A program made the translations under genes and the position numbers. DNA of 64,000 nt, taken from NCBI GenBank assembly GCA_014529385.2, contig CM043960.1, forward strand, positions 119,546,543 through 119,610,542. The letters run 5' to 3'. Under the pieces are notes generated by a model. It was not told the origin of the DNA and searched no databases. It was given only the letters and a program-made list of their open reading frames with translations. Of this stretch, positions 33,931 to 45,171 are shown in pieces; positions within the stretch are counted from its first letter, which is position 1; every line of letters starts with the position of its first letter. Source of the stretch: Adiantum capillus-veneris (taxonomy: Eukaryota; Streptophyta; Polypodiopsida; Polypodiales; Pteridaceae).

Positions 33931-34720
33931 GGTATGTGTGCATACTATAGACGCATCATAGAAAAGTTCTCACAAATTGCGGGACCATTACATGACCTAA
34001 CAAAGAAAAGCGTTAGGTACACATGGTCTGCTAAGGAGAACAATGCTTTCGAAAATCTTATCTCTCAACCTGTGCTTACACTACTGGATCTCTCAAAACC
34101 ATTTAAGGTCCAATGTGATTCTTGTGGTGATTGCCTTGGAGATGTTTTACTCCAAGAAGGGCACACCATAGGCTATGAGAGTCGAAGGATCGACCTTGTT
34201 GAGCAAGCTCTAGGCATATATGAAAAGGAACTCCTTGCAGTTCTACATGCCTTAGACTCATGGAAGCACTATTTATTGGGGACTCCTTTCATTCTGCGAA
34301 CGGATCACCAAAGTCTTAAGTACTTCATGACGCAGACCAAGCTCTCCGACAAACAAATGAGGTGGGCAAGTTTCCTTTCGCAATTTCATTTCATATTGCT
34401 CACATTGCTGGCAAGCATAATCAAGTAGCTGATGCACTCTCAAGACGGCCGAGAGTGAATGCCGTTTCCATAGCAACTCACAATGATCTATCTTCAATGA
34501 TAGATGAGTACGGTATTGATCCCGATTTTAGAGATGTGATTTTAGCCCTTGCATTAGGGAAGAAAGAAGAACCATTTACTTTACAAGATGGTTATCTTCT
34601 CTATGGAAATAGACTATGCGTTACTAACTCACTACGTGAGAAAGTCACATGTATGAATCTCATGCTCCACCGTATGCGGGCTGGCATAGAGGGATTCAGT
34701 CTACCTTAAAGGGAATTGAA
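33931..34720 (+). pseudogene. B1 RNase H
   Basis: Open from MCAYYRRIIEKFSQ (33934) through CDSCGDCLGDVLLQ, YEKELLAVLHALDSW and TDHQSLKYFMTQTKL. A one-base loss at about 34388 moves IAHIAGKHNQVADALSRR into another frame. The lost 12 nt near 34055 and the two extra bases near 34646 are the same as in B0. Confidence 0.85.
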
Positions 34721-35342
34721 ACATATTTCTATTGGCGTACCATGAAAGTGAACATACAAGAGTATGTTTCTAAATGTGTGGTTTTCCAAAAGACAAAATT
34801 TGATAGAGGGAAGCATCTTGGATTGCTTCAAACCTTTGCTTCAACCCTTGCCAATCCCTAATTCACCATGGGAGAGCATATCCATGGATTTTATCTTTGG
34901 ATTGCCTAAGTCTATCCATGGGAATACGGGAATATGGACGATAGTAGACAGGTTCAGTAAACAAGCTCATTTTATACCTGTCAAAAAGACTATCAAAGCC
35001 CATCAAATGGCAACCCTCTTCATTTCACAAAGTTTCAAGTACCATGGCTTGCCAATGTCTATAGTGTCGGATAGAGATCCTAGAATGACCAGTAATTTCT
35101 GGAAGGATCTCTTTGAGAATTTAGGAACAAGGCTAAACTTCTCTTCCACCTATCATCCACAAACGGATGGCCAAAGTGAAATAGCTAACCTAACAATTCT
35201 TGATCTACTAAAAGCCTATGTAACGGAAGTAGATCAAAGATCCCAATGGGAGAAGTACTTACCCTTAGTGGAGTATGCTTACAATAACACTGTACATACT
35301 TCCACGGGAAAAGCACCTTTCGAGGTAATTGAGGGAAGATAA
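34649..35342 (+). pseudogene. B1 integrase, zinc and catalytic domains
   Basis: The zinc domain has HAPPYAGWHRG and KCVVFQK; the last zinc Cys is Phe, as in B0, while B2 keeps Cys. A frame change at about 34760-34860 leads into the core with [25 protein letters not shown] and YHPQTDGQSEIANLT. All three catalytic acidic residues (D, D, E) are therefore present. A stop at 35340 ends this stretch a few codons before the next frame. Confidence 0.85.
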
Positions 35343-35351
35343 AAAAGTCCC

Positions 35352-35960
35352 TTGCTACTTAAGGTACATGGGAAGATCTTCACTGCAGATGAGTATAGCC
35401 GAGACCTACAAGAATCTTTTCAAAAGATTAAGGATGCTATCTCTATCTCACAACAAATGGCTGCTACTGACAAGCATAGAAGAGCCCAAACCTTTAAAGA
35501 AAACAATCGGGTCTTGTTAAAGTTTCCCAAGGCTCGATTAAGGCACACAACGGGCAAGAATCCTACGGGCCACCAAAAGTACTATGCTAAACTAGCAAAA
35601 AGGTACTATGGTCCCTTCCAGATTCTTAGGCCAATCAATGAGATGGCCTATCAACTCAAGTTTCCCAATCATTGGCTCATACACAATGATTTCCATGTGA
35701 GCCTATTAAAGCCTTACAAAGGAGAGCCACCTCAAGAACCAACTATTGAAGACCCACCGGAGATCGAGGACCAAGAGGAGGTGCTGCAACCCAAGTCCAT
35801 TCTCCGACATAAAGACAAGGTATTAAGAGGCGGTAAGACTATCCGACGATATCTTATTAAGTTTAAGAATTATCCTTTTGAAGATACTAGATGGATGCAA
35901 GGCATACAATTAAAGGATAACCTAAACCTTGTCAATGCTTACAATGCTTCCCAAGAGTAA
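35352..35960 (+). pseudogene. B1 integrase C-terminal domain with chromodomain
   Basis: A 202-codon open stretch continuing integrase after a stop. It has the GPY/F module (RYYGPFQIL, about residue 85, with IHNDFHVSLLKPYKGEPP). An acidic linker follows and then a chromodomain-like module at about residues 146-190 (SILRHKDKVLRGGKTIRRYL and FKNYPFEDTRWMQ). A chromodomain fused to integrase defines chromoviruses and is thought to bind modified histones. The original stop follows NAYNASQE. It is counted as a pseudogene because it no longer connects to the upstream frame. Confidence 0.85.
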
Positions 35961-36273
35961 GGAAATGTAAAAAATGTTAAAAATGAAAAAAGTTTTTTTT
36001 ACTTATAAGACTCTCTTTTCCTTTATTGTGCACAAAAATGAAGTAGTATGCATGATTAGATCAAGTAGAGCTTGTCACTCTACTATGGAAGATTGATAGG
36101 ACTAATGTGCAGACATGCTTGCGGCAGCCTCAGGCTCTCAAGAGCCAAATGGACTAGTCATCCATTGTGGAATGATGTCGTAGGGTAACATAGGGATCCT
36201 CTACCCGCTAAGAAAAGGACTCATAAATATGCTTTATCTTCTCTACACCATAGTTTAGGACAACTATGATTTC

Positions 36274-36286
36274 AAGAGAGAGGTAA
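36274..36286 (+). other. B1 polypurine tract
   Basis: AAGAGAGAGGTAA is directly followed by TGTCATAATAATC, the LTR start. The same tract is readable on the minus strand at 17451-17463 in B2. Confidence 0.85.
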
Positions 36287-36664
36287 TGTCATAATAATCA
36301 ATATCTAATTCTCCTAAATGATTTTCTCATATTAAACTGATCATTTAATGTGGGGAAGTGCCAGGGGAGAAAAAGCTAGAATATTGGTTAAGCTAGCAGA
36401 CCGGCCACAGTAGGGATCCAAAGGAGGGAAAATAGGGATCCAAAGGGGGGGCCATCTGCAAAAGAGCCATGTGCAACAATGGGCTAAAAAGACCCTAAGG
36501 TTCATCCCATTAAGACTTCCAAAATGCTAAGGTTCCAAAATTCAAAGGTTGTATCCAAACGTCAACCCTAGGGGAAATTGGATGCTTTGTGTGTAACTAA
36601 AAAGTCTTTGCATGTCCCTACATGGGAGGGGGTGAGCCCTTCTTCTAGGGGATGAGAGAGAAAG

Positions 36665-36699
<35 letters not shown>

Positions 36700-37846
36700 C
36701 TCCCTTTACACAAAGGGAATTAGGGACACATGTCAGCTCCCTAGCCCAGATGCCCACAAGGTGTGCCCAATTCCTATTGGATGGCCTTGGAGGTGGACCA
36801 ATGAGAATTAGGCTAGAGTAAATCTAGTTTAATTAATTTAAAAACACTTAATAAAATAACCAATGAGAATTAAGTTTCCTAGAAGACTATTGGACAGTCT
36901 CCCAAGGGGTCCAATGAGCATTCAGGAGCCCAATGGCTTGCCTGATTCCTATTGGCCAGGAGGCAAAGGGGTCCAATGAGAGTTTAGTTTAATTATTAAA
37001 TTACCTAAAGCTCTCACAAAAGGGGAAAGGGGGACACATGTCAGAAGGCTATCACTTATGCTGCTTAATAGCCATTGGCTGACTTGGGGAGGTCCAATGG
37101 GGAGCCTGCAAGAGAAAATAGCAAGGGGGCTCGCCCAAGAGGTCGAGGGGGCTGATTTTTGCAAGGCATTATCACACACACTCACACAATCTCATGTGTG
37201 AAGAAAGAGAAGACTATCTCTTCCCAAGCTTTAATGGAGAGCTCATCACCTACTCCAAGCTTGTGAGATAGAAACCAAGAGCCAAGTTTCAATGCATGCT
37301 CATCTCCTCTACCAAGCTAATTACTAAGCTAAATCTATGCTAATATGAGTGATTATGTGAGGAGATGTACATCTTTCTCGTAAGATACTCCTTCTTCCTC
37401 TCAATCTACTCTCATACCCTGCTAGCTCTCACCATCTTCGAAGGTGTGTGAGGTCTTGGGTCTGAGAACGGGGATAATTAAAGTTGTGTTTACTAAGTGT
37501 TTTTCTTAGTGCATGAAGCTTTCATCTTCATTGCACTAGTTAGTCTTGAAGGAACACAAACAATTATATTGTACAATGTCTCTCTTGATGGGAGAAACCA
37601 TAATACAAAGCCTTTTTGAGGGGGGACCGGCTCCATGCAAATCCAGTCCTCAATTGTTGTCAATAGCTTTATTTCTCTCCCTTTGGAAAGTATTGTTGAT
37701 GCTATCTAACTAGGTGTTATGCTTTTTGTTGCTCTCTCCACTCAAGCACTCTTGTAATTCTCATTAGGAATCTATTCTAATGAAATGCCCACTATGTTCA
37801 TGCTAATTTCCGCTACACATAAGTTTTTAGACCATTAAATGTTACA
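36287..37846 (+). repeat. B1 3' LTR (1,560 bp)
   Basis: Aligns end to end with 29014-30597. It has a longer CA repeat (36667-36698) and lacks about 40 bp after GATAGAA at 37272. It is followed by ATAAC at the host junction. Confidence 0.93.
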
Positions 37847-39160
37847 ATAACATGGTGATTGTTTTAATAAAAATCTATCCCAGTTCCTTCTTGTTTTCAT
37901 TTTTCTTTTGCAGAGTGCATTGGAGAAGTATACACTATTGTATTTGCACCGATACTGTGCCAGTTTGATCAAGCATCTAGTTTCTATTTCACATTGTGTA
38001 AGAATGGATGCAGAAGACACCCTTTTGGATGACCATATTGTAGAGATAACAATTTCTATTGAGGGACACCATCAAAAAAAAATCATAAGATCAATTGAAG
38101 AAGGGACATGAGAAAGAGGAGGGATTAATTGATGAGAAGAGAATTTATGCAGAGGGAGAGTTTGATAGGGTAGAGATGCAAGATGAGGGGAAGGGTAGTG
38201 CGAGCGCAGAGGAGCCAAAACATCCACATGGAGGGGCTGAGGAATAAATTAAGATTGGAATTCCCTCTATGCTTGGAGGGTTTTAGAAGGGAGAAGATAA
38301 TGCATAGGGAGGGGGGGCTGGGGAAGAGCACCCAAACCCTCAAGTAGAGCATACCACTCCCATGATTCCATCGGAAGAGCTTAAAAATCATCAATAGTCA
38401 ATGATGCCCTACCCACAAATAGATTAGAGCACGTTAGAAGCTAATTCATCTGCTATGGATCACTCTACAGTGGAGACACAAGAGTCTCAGACATCAGAAG
38501 AACAAGGGAGTGGTGAGTAAAAGCTCGAGGATTTCAATAGTGGATTGGACAACCTCCACAGTAGCCAAAAACACAGTATCAACCTTTGCTAGACATTGAC
38601 ATGATTGTTTAGGTAATAACCAATGTAAAAGAATTTGAAAATCATCCTATTGTCTAGCTAATTAATTGTTTAAAAAAATGTTTGCAGAGACTGTCTATTT
38701 TGGACATCAATGGATTGCTGCTGTTTTAAGAGGCATATGATTCAAATGCAAGATCTCTCAACTTGTGCAACTTTTGTGTAGCTGGACATAGAGTCATGTT
38801 ACGGACAGACACCAAGGATGCTTTACAATTTCTTTTTCCAAGGTTTTGCATTGCGATATGGTCTTCTATGCAGCTGAGAAACCTCAACCGCCTCGTAGCC
38901 ATAGTTTGCAACATAGCCAAAATTGAGCGTTGGAAATTTAATTTTGTGTATTGCTAAACAAAGTGTGTTGTCATCGATAGCCACTACCACCCTACAAAAC
39001 CAAATGTACAACTTTATTACAAACCTTTTTCTCAAATCATGTCCCATTCAATGTTGACAACACTTTGTTGATAGACAACACGCCACATAAGGGGTTACTT
39101 AATCCACCGGCATAACTCTCTCTCCCGCCCTCATTTGAAGGACATGAGCATGAATTCTAC
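37847..39160 (+). other. Right flank of B1; unassigned host sequence
   Basis: Starts with ATAACATGG. A pyrimidine-rich stretch ending TTTTGCAG at 37913 looks like a splice acceptor and is followed by a 67-codon open frame (MQSALEKYTLLYLHRY) that I do not recognise. The rest (38112-39160) has no supported gene. It probably continues the DNA that was interrupted at 29013. Confidence 0.35.
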
Positions 39161-39335
39161 TGAGGCGGTCCGGGGCGGGCAACAAGAAGAGCAACCTCTA
39201 GACACCCTTCAAGGCTCCCGTGCTGCTCAATTGGGTTGGGGTTGGAAAAAAACAACAAACACACACACAAACCCGCAACCTAACCCTACACAAATTTGGG
39301 GCACCACCTAGTTTTGGATGCAAACTAGGACGCGT

Positions 39336-39338
<3 letters not shown>

Positions 39339-39412
<74 letters not shown>
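39339..39412. repeat. (GA)n microsatellite inside A2 LTR
   Basis: A perfect GA run about 180 bp from the LTR end. A3 has a shorter run at the equivalent position (62110-62142) and A1 only a trace (about 6292-6302), so the repeat grows within the LTR. Confidence 0.93.
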
Positions 39413-39415
<3 letters not shown>

Positions 39416-40071
39416 TGCTCGGGCTGCTTTGAAACGTATCGGCAATGATCAAGCAAACACAATTATATATGTAAGAAAGAGAGAGAAAGGGGGAGGGGGG
39501 TGTTTGTTGCATTAATACCTTCTTACAAATCTGTCATGACAAATCAAAGTGAGATTAGTATTTGCTCAACATAGCTTGCGTAAATTTCACCACAACACAT
39601 CACAAGAAAAGCCACCCCAATCACTGTCTTAAGGCCAGGGGAGTCCTCTCCACCCTGTCGCCCTCTTACAGTATGTGGGATTTATGGCTAGATTGATGAC
39701 AACACCAGAGACAAGCTATCAAGAACTTAACAAAAAACACCAAGACACTTACGCATCATTGTTGTCCATTACTTCACGTTGGAAGGGAGACAAAGTATCC
39801 AAGCTTAGTCCAAATCCACCCTCCTTGATTCAGCAAATGTTGGGCTTACACTAGTAGGAAAAATGATAGATTTCCTACTCTCAATTGAATGATCACTCTC
39901 TCTCTTACAATGGCATAGAGTTCCCTTGCTATCCCCTATTACAACACATGCACATGCATAAGACAATGAGCTTCCACTCAAGAGCTCCTTCTAGAGAGGT
40001 TGAGCTTGGCTTCTCAAGCTATAGCATAGTGCTCTTGCTTATGGCTCCTCCTTTTGTGCTAGCTACACCCT

Positions 40072-40081
40072 CCTTTTATAG
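40072..40081 (-). promoter_or_regulatory. TATA box of A2 LTR
   Basis: CTATAAAAGG on the minus strand at the position equivalent to the A1 and A3 TATA boxes. Confidence 0.65.
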
Positions 40082-41795
40082 CAATTTTGAAGGCTAGGGT
40101 TACTCCTCTAACCATGGTTGGGTTATATTTTCAGCAATTTATCTAATTTCTTTTGCTTGGAATTATCAAGAAGTTGGTGGGGAAAGAGAGAGGAGAGAAA
40201 TGGAGGTGATAGGACTTTTCATAGTGGGTTAGTGTTAGTAGAGTTAGTATTAATTTACAAATGGAATTGGATATTTACAATGGGAGTATCCATGTAGGAT
40301 ACAAATAAGGAAGAAAAACTCTTAAGAGGTAAGAAAAGGTGGATTTCTTACAAGGTTGATGCTCCAAGTGTCTTGAGTAGGGCCAATTTTGACGCTTGTT
40401 GACGGTCCACTAGCTTTGACGGTACATTTTTTCTCCACTCTTGACCTTCCTTGAGAGACAAGGTAATTGAAGCTGAGTAATCAACCACCATGATGTTGTC
40501 TTTTAAGAGAAGAAGCTGAATTTTGTGGTTTTTTTATAGATATGGGTAATTTGGAGGAGGAAAAATGAGACTAAGTGGTCAATTTTGGAATGGAATTGTG
40601 TGTGGGAGGTATGAGTTCACCATGGTTTCTCTTATTCTTCAAGGTTGAGGAGAAGGTGAGTAGGGTGCAGAGAGGAGTGGTGAGAGAGGTGGGGATGATG
40701 AGTGGAGAAGTGTGTGTGAAAGAGGAAAGTGATAAAGTGGAAGAGAGAGTGTGGCTGCATAGCATGGGAAAACTGGGGTCCACTAATAAAATCATAGCTC
40801 ATAGCTCACAGCTCGTAACTCAAAAAAATATGAAAAAATTTGAGGCAAAAGTTCAGCCCACGAGCTACAACTTTTGTTTGTATCACCTTTTCAAATTCGG
40901 AGAGCAAGTGAACTTTAAAAATTCAGCAAAACCGACCGTTTTTTTCCACTGCACAAGGTCCTTGTGGGGTCCTTCTTTGGATGATTCTTTTGAATACCTC
41001 CAAGAGTGAGCCCTCCATAGTGCATGTATGCATGCCACCTACCCTTGACCTTATTTGGTAGGTCTATAATTGAAGATATTGTTGAGATCATGATATAAGT
41101 GAATAGTACAACTAAGAAAATCAAATATTGAGGGGTCTAAAAAATATGTACATGTCAAATATAAATAATATAAGTGGAAAAAATATAAAGGGGTCAAAAG
41201 AAATCTCTCTCATTATGAGGCTACCATAAAAAGATAAATATTTTTGGTGTTCTAATTTTTTAGAAAAAAAACAAAATAGATGTAGGAAGGGAAAAATCAC
41301 AATAGTGAAAAAAATATACACATAAATAAAACTAGTTTTTTTGGATTTTGTTGGGGTGGAGTTACACCAAATATAAGAGAAGCTTACATGAAAATATTTC
41401 TATATGGAATAAAGAGTATGAAAAATGGTAAGAAAAATTGTGGTAATGGTGAGGCAATGTACAGAGCATAAATAACACACACCTAGGTAGAAATATTTAA
41501 ATAAATATCAAAATAATTATGAAAAAATCTTTTATTTAGGCCCTAATACAAAGAAATATTTACATACTCATGGGCCATAATATACTTATTTTTTTTATTT
41601 ATTTTTATTTTTTTGGCTCAACTAGCCCAATGACTAGCTAATTGAGGGTTTTTTAAGAAGATATGGGAAAAGTCCCGTCACTCACACACGCCTATATACA
41701 GTGAAATGGTAGGGATAGCCACAGTGTTTGGGTGATTTTGGTAGGGTGAGGTAACTCACTATGCGAATTACAGAGAGCCGAAAAAACGGCTATCA

Positions 41796-41810
41796 TTAGC
41801 CCTCCCCAGG
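41796..41810 (-). other. A2 polypurine tract
   Basis: CCTGGGGAGGGCTAA on the minus strand, adjacent to the LTR end; one G shorter than in A1. Confidence 0.8.
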
Positions 41811-43404
41811 ATGATGGTATATTCATGTACCATCATAAAGCATCTTTTCCAAGAGAGTGCTTCAGAGTCCTTGACGAGATCTTTATTGTTTGGCCCCTCA
41901 GAATTTTGGCTAGAGTTACACTCATGCTTCATGTAACAATACTTACATGAGACAGTGGCCTTTTGACAGATCTTTGGTAGATCCTTTGGTAGAAGGCGAC
42001 TCAAATAGGGCTTCAAGCGATACCGTTTACTTTCCTGGAGTGCTCTTTACCATTCAAGTCCATAAGCTGATAGTAACTTGAATTGAAAGCCTTCTTGACT
42101 ATGTATGGCCCTTGCCATCTTGTTTCAAATTTGACATCAAAACGATTATCGAGTCGATTGTCATACCTTAGCACAAGATCTCCTTCATTGATGCCTTTGT
42201 CCTTCAGCTTCTTGTCAAGCTTCTCCTTTGTCTGTGTTGCTTTCCTCTTATAGCACTCGTATGCTGCTTCTCTTTTCCACTCAAGCTCAGCTAAGGTAAG
42301 AAGTCGATCCATCCATGCTTCTTGATCATCTTGTGCTGATTTGCCATGAAGTCGCATTGTTGGAATGTTTAGCTCAATTGGCTGTAAAGCCTCTTGACCA
42401 TAGACCAAGTGAAATGGTGTGAACTCCGTGGCATCCCTATATGTGGTTCGATACGCCCACAAGGCACCATCCAAGAAGTCATCCCACAACTTTGTCTTGT
42501 TTCTCACCATCTTTCTAATGATGCCTGTAATGACACCATTAGACTTCTCCACCAAACCATTTGACTGTGGGTAGTATGGTGTGCTATGACAATGTAGAAT
42601 GTGAAGTTCTTCACAGACTTCTGTGAGCAATCCCTTTCTAAACCCTGGACCATTATCAGAAACAATCTCCAAAGGTGTGCCAAATCTACAACAAATGTGA
42701 GCGTAGACGAATTTGCTCACTGTCCTCTCATTTACCTTTGCCACACTTTGTGCTTCCACCCACCTAGTCATATAGTCTACAGCCACTAGAATGTAGAGTT
42801 TACCATTTTTTGTCCTAGGCAAAGGACCCATAGCATCAATGCCCCACTTTTCAAAGGGTCCATTTGCAAGCACGATTTGCCTTGGACCATAAATCAATCT
42901 TCTATTCCCATTTACCTGACAATTGTGACAACTTTTACACCAATGTTGGACATCCACATGCAGACTTGGCCAAACATACCCCGCAAGCAAAATCTTCTTC
43001 ACAGTTAATTCTTGGGAAAAATGACCACCACATGCCTCTTCATGCAAACCTTTTAGAATGGCTGGAATTTCCGCGAAAGTTGGTACTCTTCTGCACACTT
43101 TATCCTTCCCTCTTTGATAGAGGGATCCTTCTATTAGGAAGAGATATGCGCTTGCCTTCTTCATGAGTCTCCTCTTCTGAGCCTTCGTGAAGTCTTGTGG
43201 AAACTCACCCTCCAAAATGTAGCCAATAATGGGAGCCAATGACTCCAATCCCTGGTATCTCGGTTTCTTGACAGCTGCTGCCACCATGATGACCTGCACT
43301 TCTCTCTCAACACATGTAACTGCTTGTTGTGCAAGTAAATTGGCATCTTCATTTTGTTTCCTCGGAATATGATATAGTTGCACTTCTTCAAACTGATTAA
43401 ACAT
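41811..43404 (-). pseudogene. A2 integrase
   Basis: Open for 463 codons (42013-43404). It starts inside the end of the second RNase H (IPRKQNEDANLLAQQAV), then the zinc domain with HF...CKSCHNC (all ligands present) and the core with GIDAMGPLP, VSDNGPGF and GLVEKSNG (D, D, E present). The C-terminal WQGPYIVKKAF module follows. A one-base change at about 42016 moves the tail (LNPYLSRLLPKDLPK-like region, 41768-42016) to another frame. This is the best-preserved integrase in the window, but without gag and RT the copy is dead. Confidence 0.88.
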
Positions 43405-44279
43405 CCTACGAATGGCATGAACTTTTGTCCTTAAACTTTCATTCTTGCATGCCCAAATGCCTAAAATCTATTTAACAATGAGAAGTGCATCTCCTTTACC
43501 ATGAGACGTTTTATCCCTTGGCCAATGCACATCTTCAAATCATGAATTAGTGTGTCGTATTCTGCTTCATTGTTGCTAGCTGAACTTGGTAGATTGACCT
43601 TCTCTTTCATGACCACCTCTCCACTTGGGTTGAGCAACACTAGCCCTCCCCCTGCTTTTCCTGTGGCTCGACGAAAAGCTCCATCAAAGAACAAGGTAAA
43701 AGCATTAGGAATACTTTTTGGTGGTGGCAATGGTAGGGTCTTTACTTCAGGCACCTTAATCTCCTTTTCATGCACCCTATAAGTGAGAATCCCTGCAAAT
43801 TGTGCACGCACACTATCTTCTACCTTGAAAGAGTATTGAAACTCTTGCAACTCCATAATCCACTTTGAGATCCTAGTACTAAGATTCATTTGAGATGACA
43901 CCCAAGGGAACAAATTCTCTACGGTGAGGATTACAAAAGGTTTTGGGAGCAAGTAGGATCTAAACTTCCTTATCGCAAACATGAGAGAAAGCATCATGAG
44001 TTCTGCCTCCGTGTAGCCTCTCTCTAAAGCATTCATGACCCTACTAGCAAAGTAGATGGGCCGCATCCTGGTACTATAGGGATCTTGTTGTAACAAAACT
44101 GCACCAATTGTTTCCCTTCCAACACTAGAGCTAACAAAGAATGTGTACTCCCAACAAGGAGGCATGAGTGTTGGTAGCTCTGACAAAATGACTTTAATGT
44201 TACAAAAATACTCTTCAAGCTCATCAGACCATGCAAATTCTACTTGTTGTGTCAACTTTTGCAAAGGATGAAGCAACTC
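43405..44279 (-). pseudogene. A2 RNase H and second RNase H
   Basis: The open stretch 43461-44276 contains the Ty3 RNase H (FFVSSSVGRETIGAVLLQQD, YTEAELMMLSLMFA). A linker and the start of an archaeal-type RNase H follow: LFFDGAFRRATGKAGGGLVL with the first Asp, then ASNNEAEYDTLIHDL with the Glu. A stop near 43460 separates it from the integrase frame. Two consecutive RNase H domains are diagnostic for the Tat lineage. Upstream RT is missing because of the truncation at 44279. Confidence 0.85.
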
Positions 44280-44296
44280 TTTGTACCATGGAAGTA

Positions 44297-44298
<2 letters not shown>

Positions 44299-44354
<56 letters not shown>
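44299..44354. repeat. Compound (TG)n(AG)n microsatellite
   Basis: About 24 bp of TG followed by about 32 bp of AG. It sits 20 bp beyond the point where A2 is truncated. Confidence 0.95.
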
Positions 44355-44357
<3 letters not shown>

Positions 44358-45105
44358 TTAGACATCAAACTTTGCATATGTTGTACAAAATGAAAATAAA
44401 TGACACGTACTTTCTGAAAGGGAGAGAGATAGATAGAAAATTTCATCTTACTATTGAAATAAAGATACAACCAAATGGTTGGAATCATCTCATAGTTGAA
44501 ATAAAATATTTCAATTGAAAGAAACATTATAATGGAAGTCATGAATATAGGTTTCAATCAGATAAGAACTTACACCCAATGGAATTCATCCAAGTTATAT
44601 TGGTACGATTTGAACTCGGCCAGTTAGCTCTCTACAGACAATCTCTTTTTCCCTTCATTGCATTACTTTGCGTCCACCTAGTAAGAAATAGAAATGGGAG
44701 GGCTCCTTGTCCGTGGTCTTGTCCACTATGTTGTGCTCGAGTTGCAGAAGGTTGCATTGATCCCTTATTGTAACCACTATCAGAAGGTTGAGCTCCTTGT
44801 CCAATACCTCCACATCTATGATAGCATTGTTTTCCAGTCTTGCTAAATTTTGATCAATAGGCACAAATTGAGAGCAGCCTACAAAAATTTGAGAGCGCTT
44901 GTATCAAAAGGAGATGAGAAGTGACTGTGTGCTAATCATGTACTTGGCCACCAAAGTGTCCAATGCAATCTCGCAATGTATGTCATCCACCTCTTTAACA
45001 TACCACCCTCTATCAATAAGAAGCTTGTCATAGAAGCAAGTGTCTAGAGATTTACATACTAGCATTGTCTTTGCGACATGTATGTGGCAGGTGTGAAATA
45101 GTTCC

Positions 45106-45171
<66 letters not shown>

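Larger units (their letters stand above)
29014..37846 (+). mobile_element. Chromovirus (Ty3/gypsy with chromodomain) B1, both LTRs present
   Basis: Complete structure: 5' LTR 29014-30597, iMet-type PBS, leader, gag, protease, RT, RNase H, integrase, chromodomain, PPT and 3' LTR 36287-37846. The LTRs start TGTCATAATAATC and end TTACA. The flanks share ATAA (29010-29013 and 37847-37850), a possible 4-bp remnant of the target duplication (Ty3/gypsy elements usually make 5). The LTRs differ by a roughly 40-bp deletion in the 3' LTR, CA-repeat length and scattered substitutions, so the insertion is not recent. The polyprotein frame is broken in many places. Confidence 0.93.
39161..41795 (-). repeat. 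A2 3' LTR (2,635 bp)
   Basis: Starts TGAGGCGGTCCGGGG and ends GGCTATCA like the other A LTRs. No PBS lies to its left, and the flanking bases there (TCTAC) would be one arm of the target duplication. It contains a 74-bp GA run at 39339-39412 and a TATA box at 40072-40081 (CTATAAAAGG on the minus strand). Confidence 0.9.
39161..44279 (-). mobile_element. Tat-like element A2, 3' half
   Basis: A complete 3' LTR (39161-41795) followed on the right by PPT, integrase, second RNase H, first RNase H and a little of RT. It is cut at 44279, where simple repeats begin. In minus sense the 5' half of the element is missing. Its best-preserved parts (integrase 42013-43404, aRNase H 43461-43800) served here as the reference for A1 lesions. 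Confidence 0.9.

Noticed and set aside
37847-38111. Exon of the same gene as the H3-like sequence, split by B1
   Set aside because: The splice acceptor-like sequence is suggestive, but the H3-like frame ends with its own stop well before B1 and the peptide here is unlike any histone.
39198-39515. Open frames with Leu-Ser or Arg-Glu runs
   Set aside because: They are microsatellite translations inside the A2 LTR.
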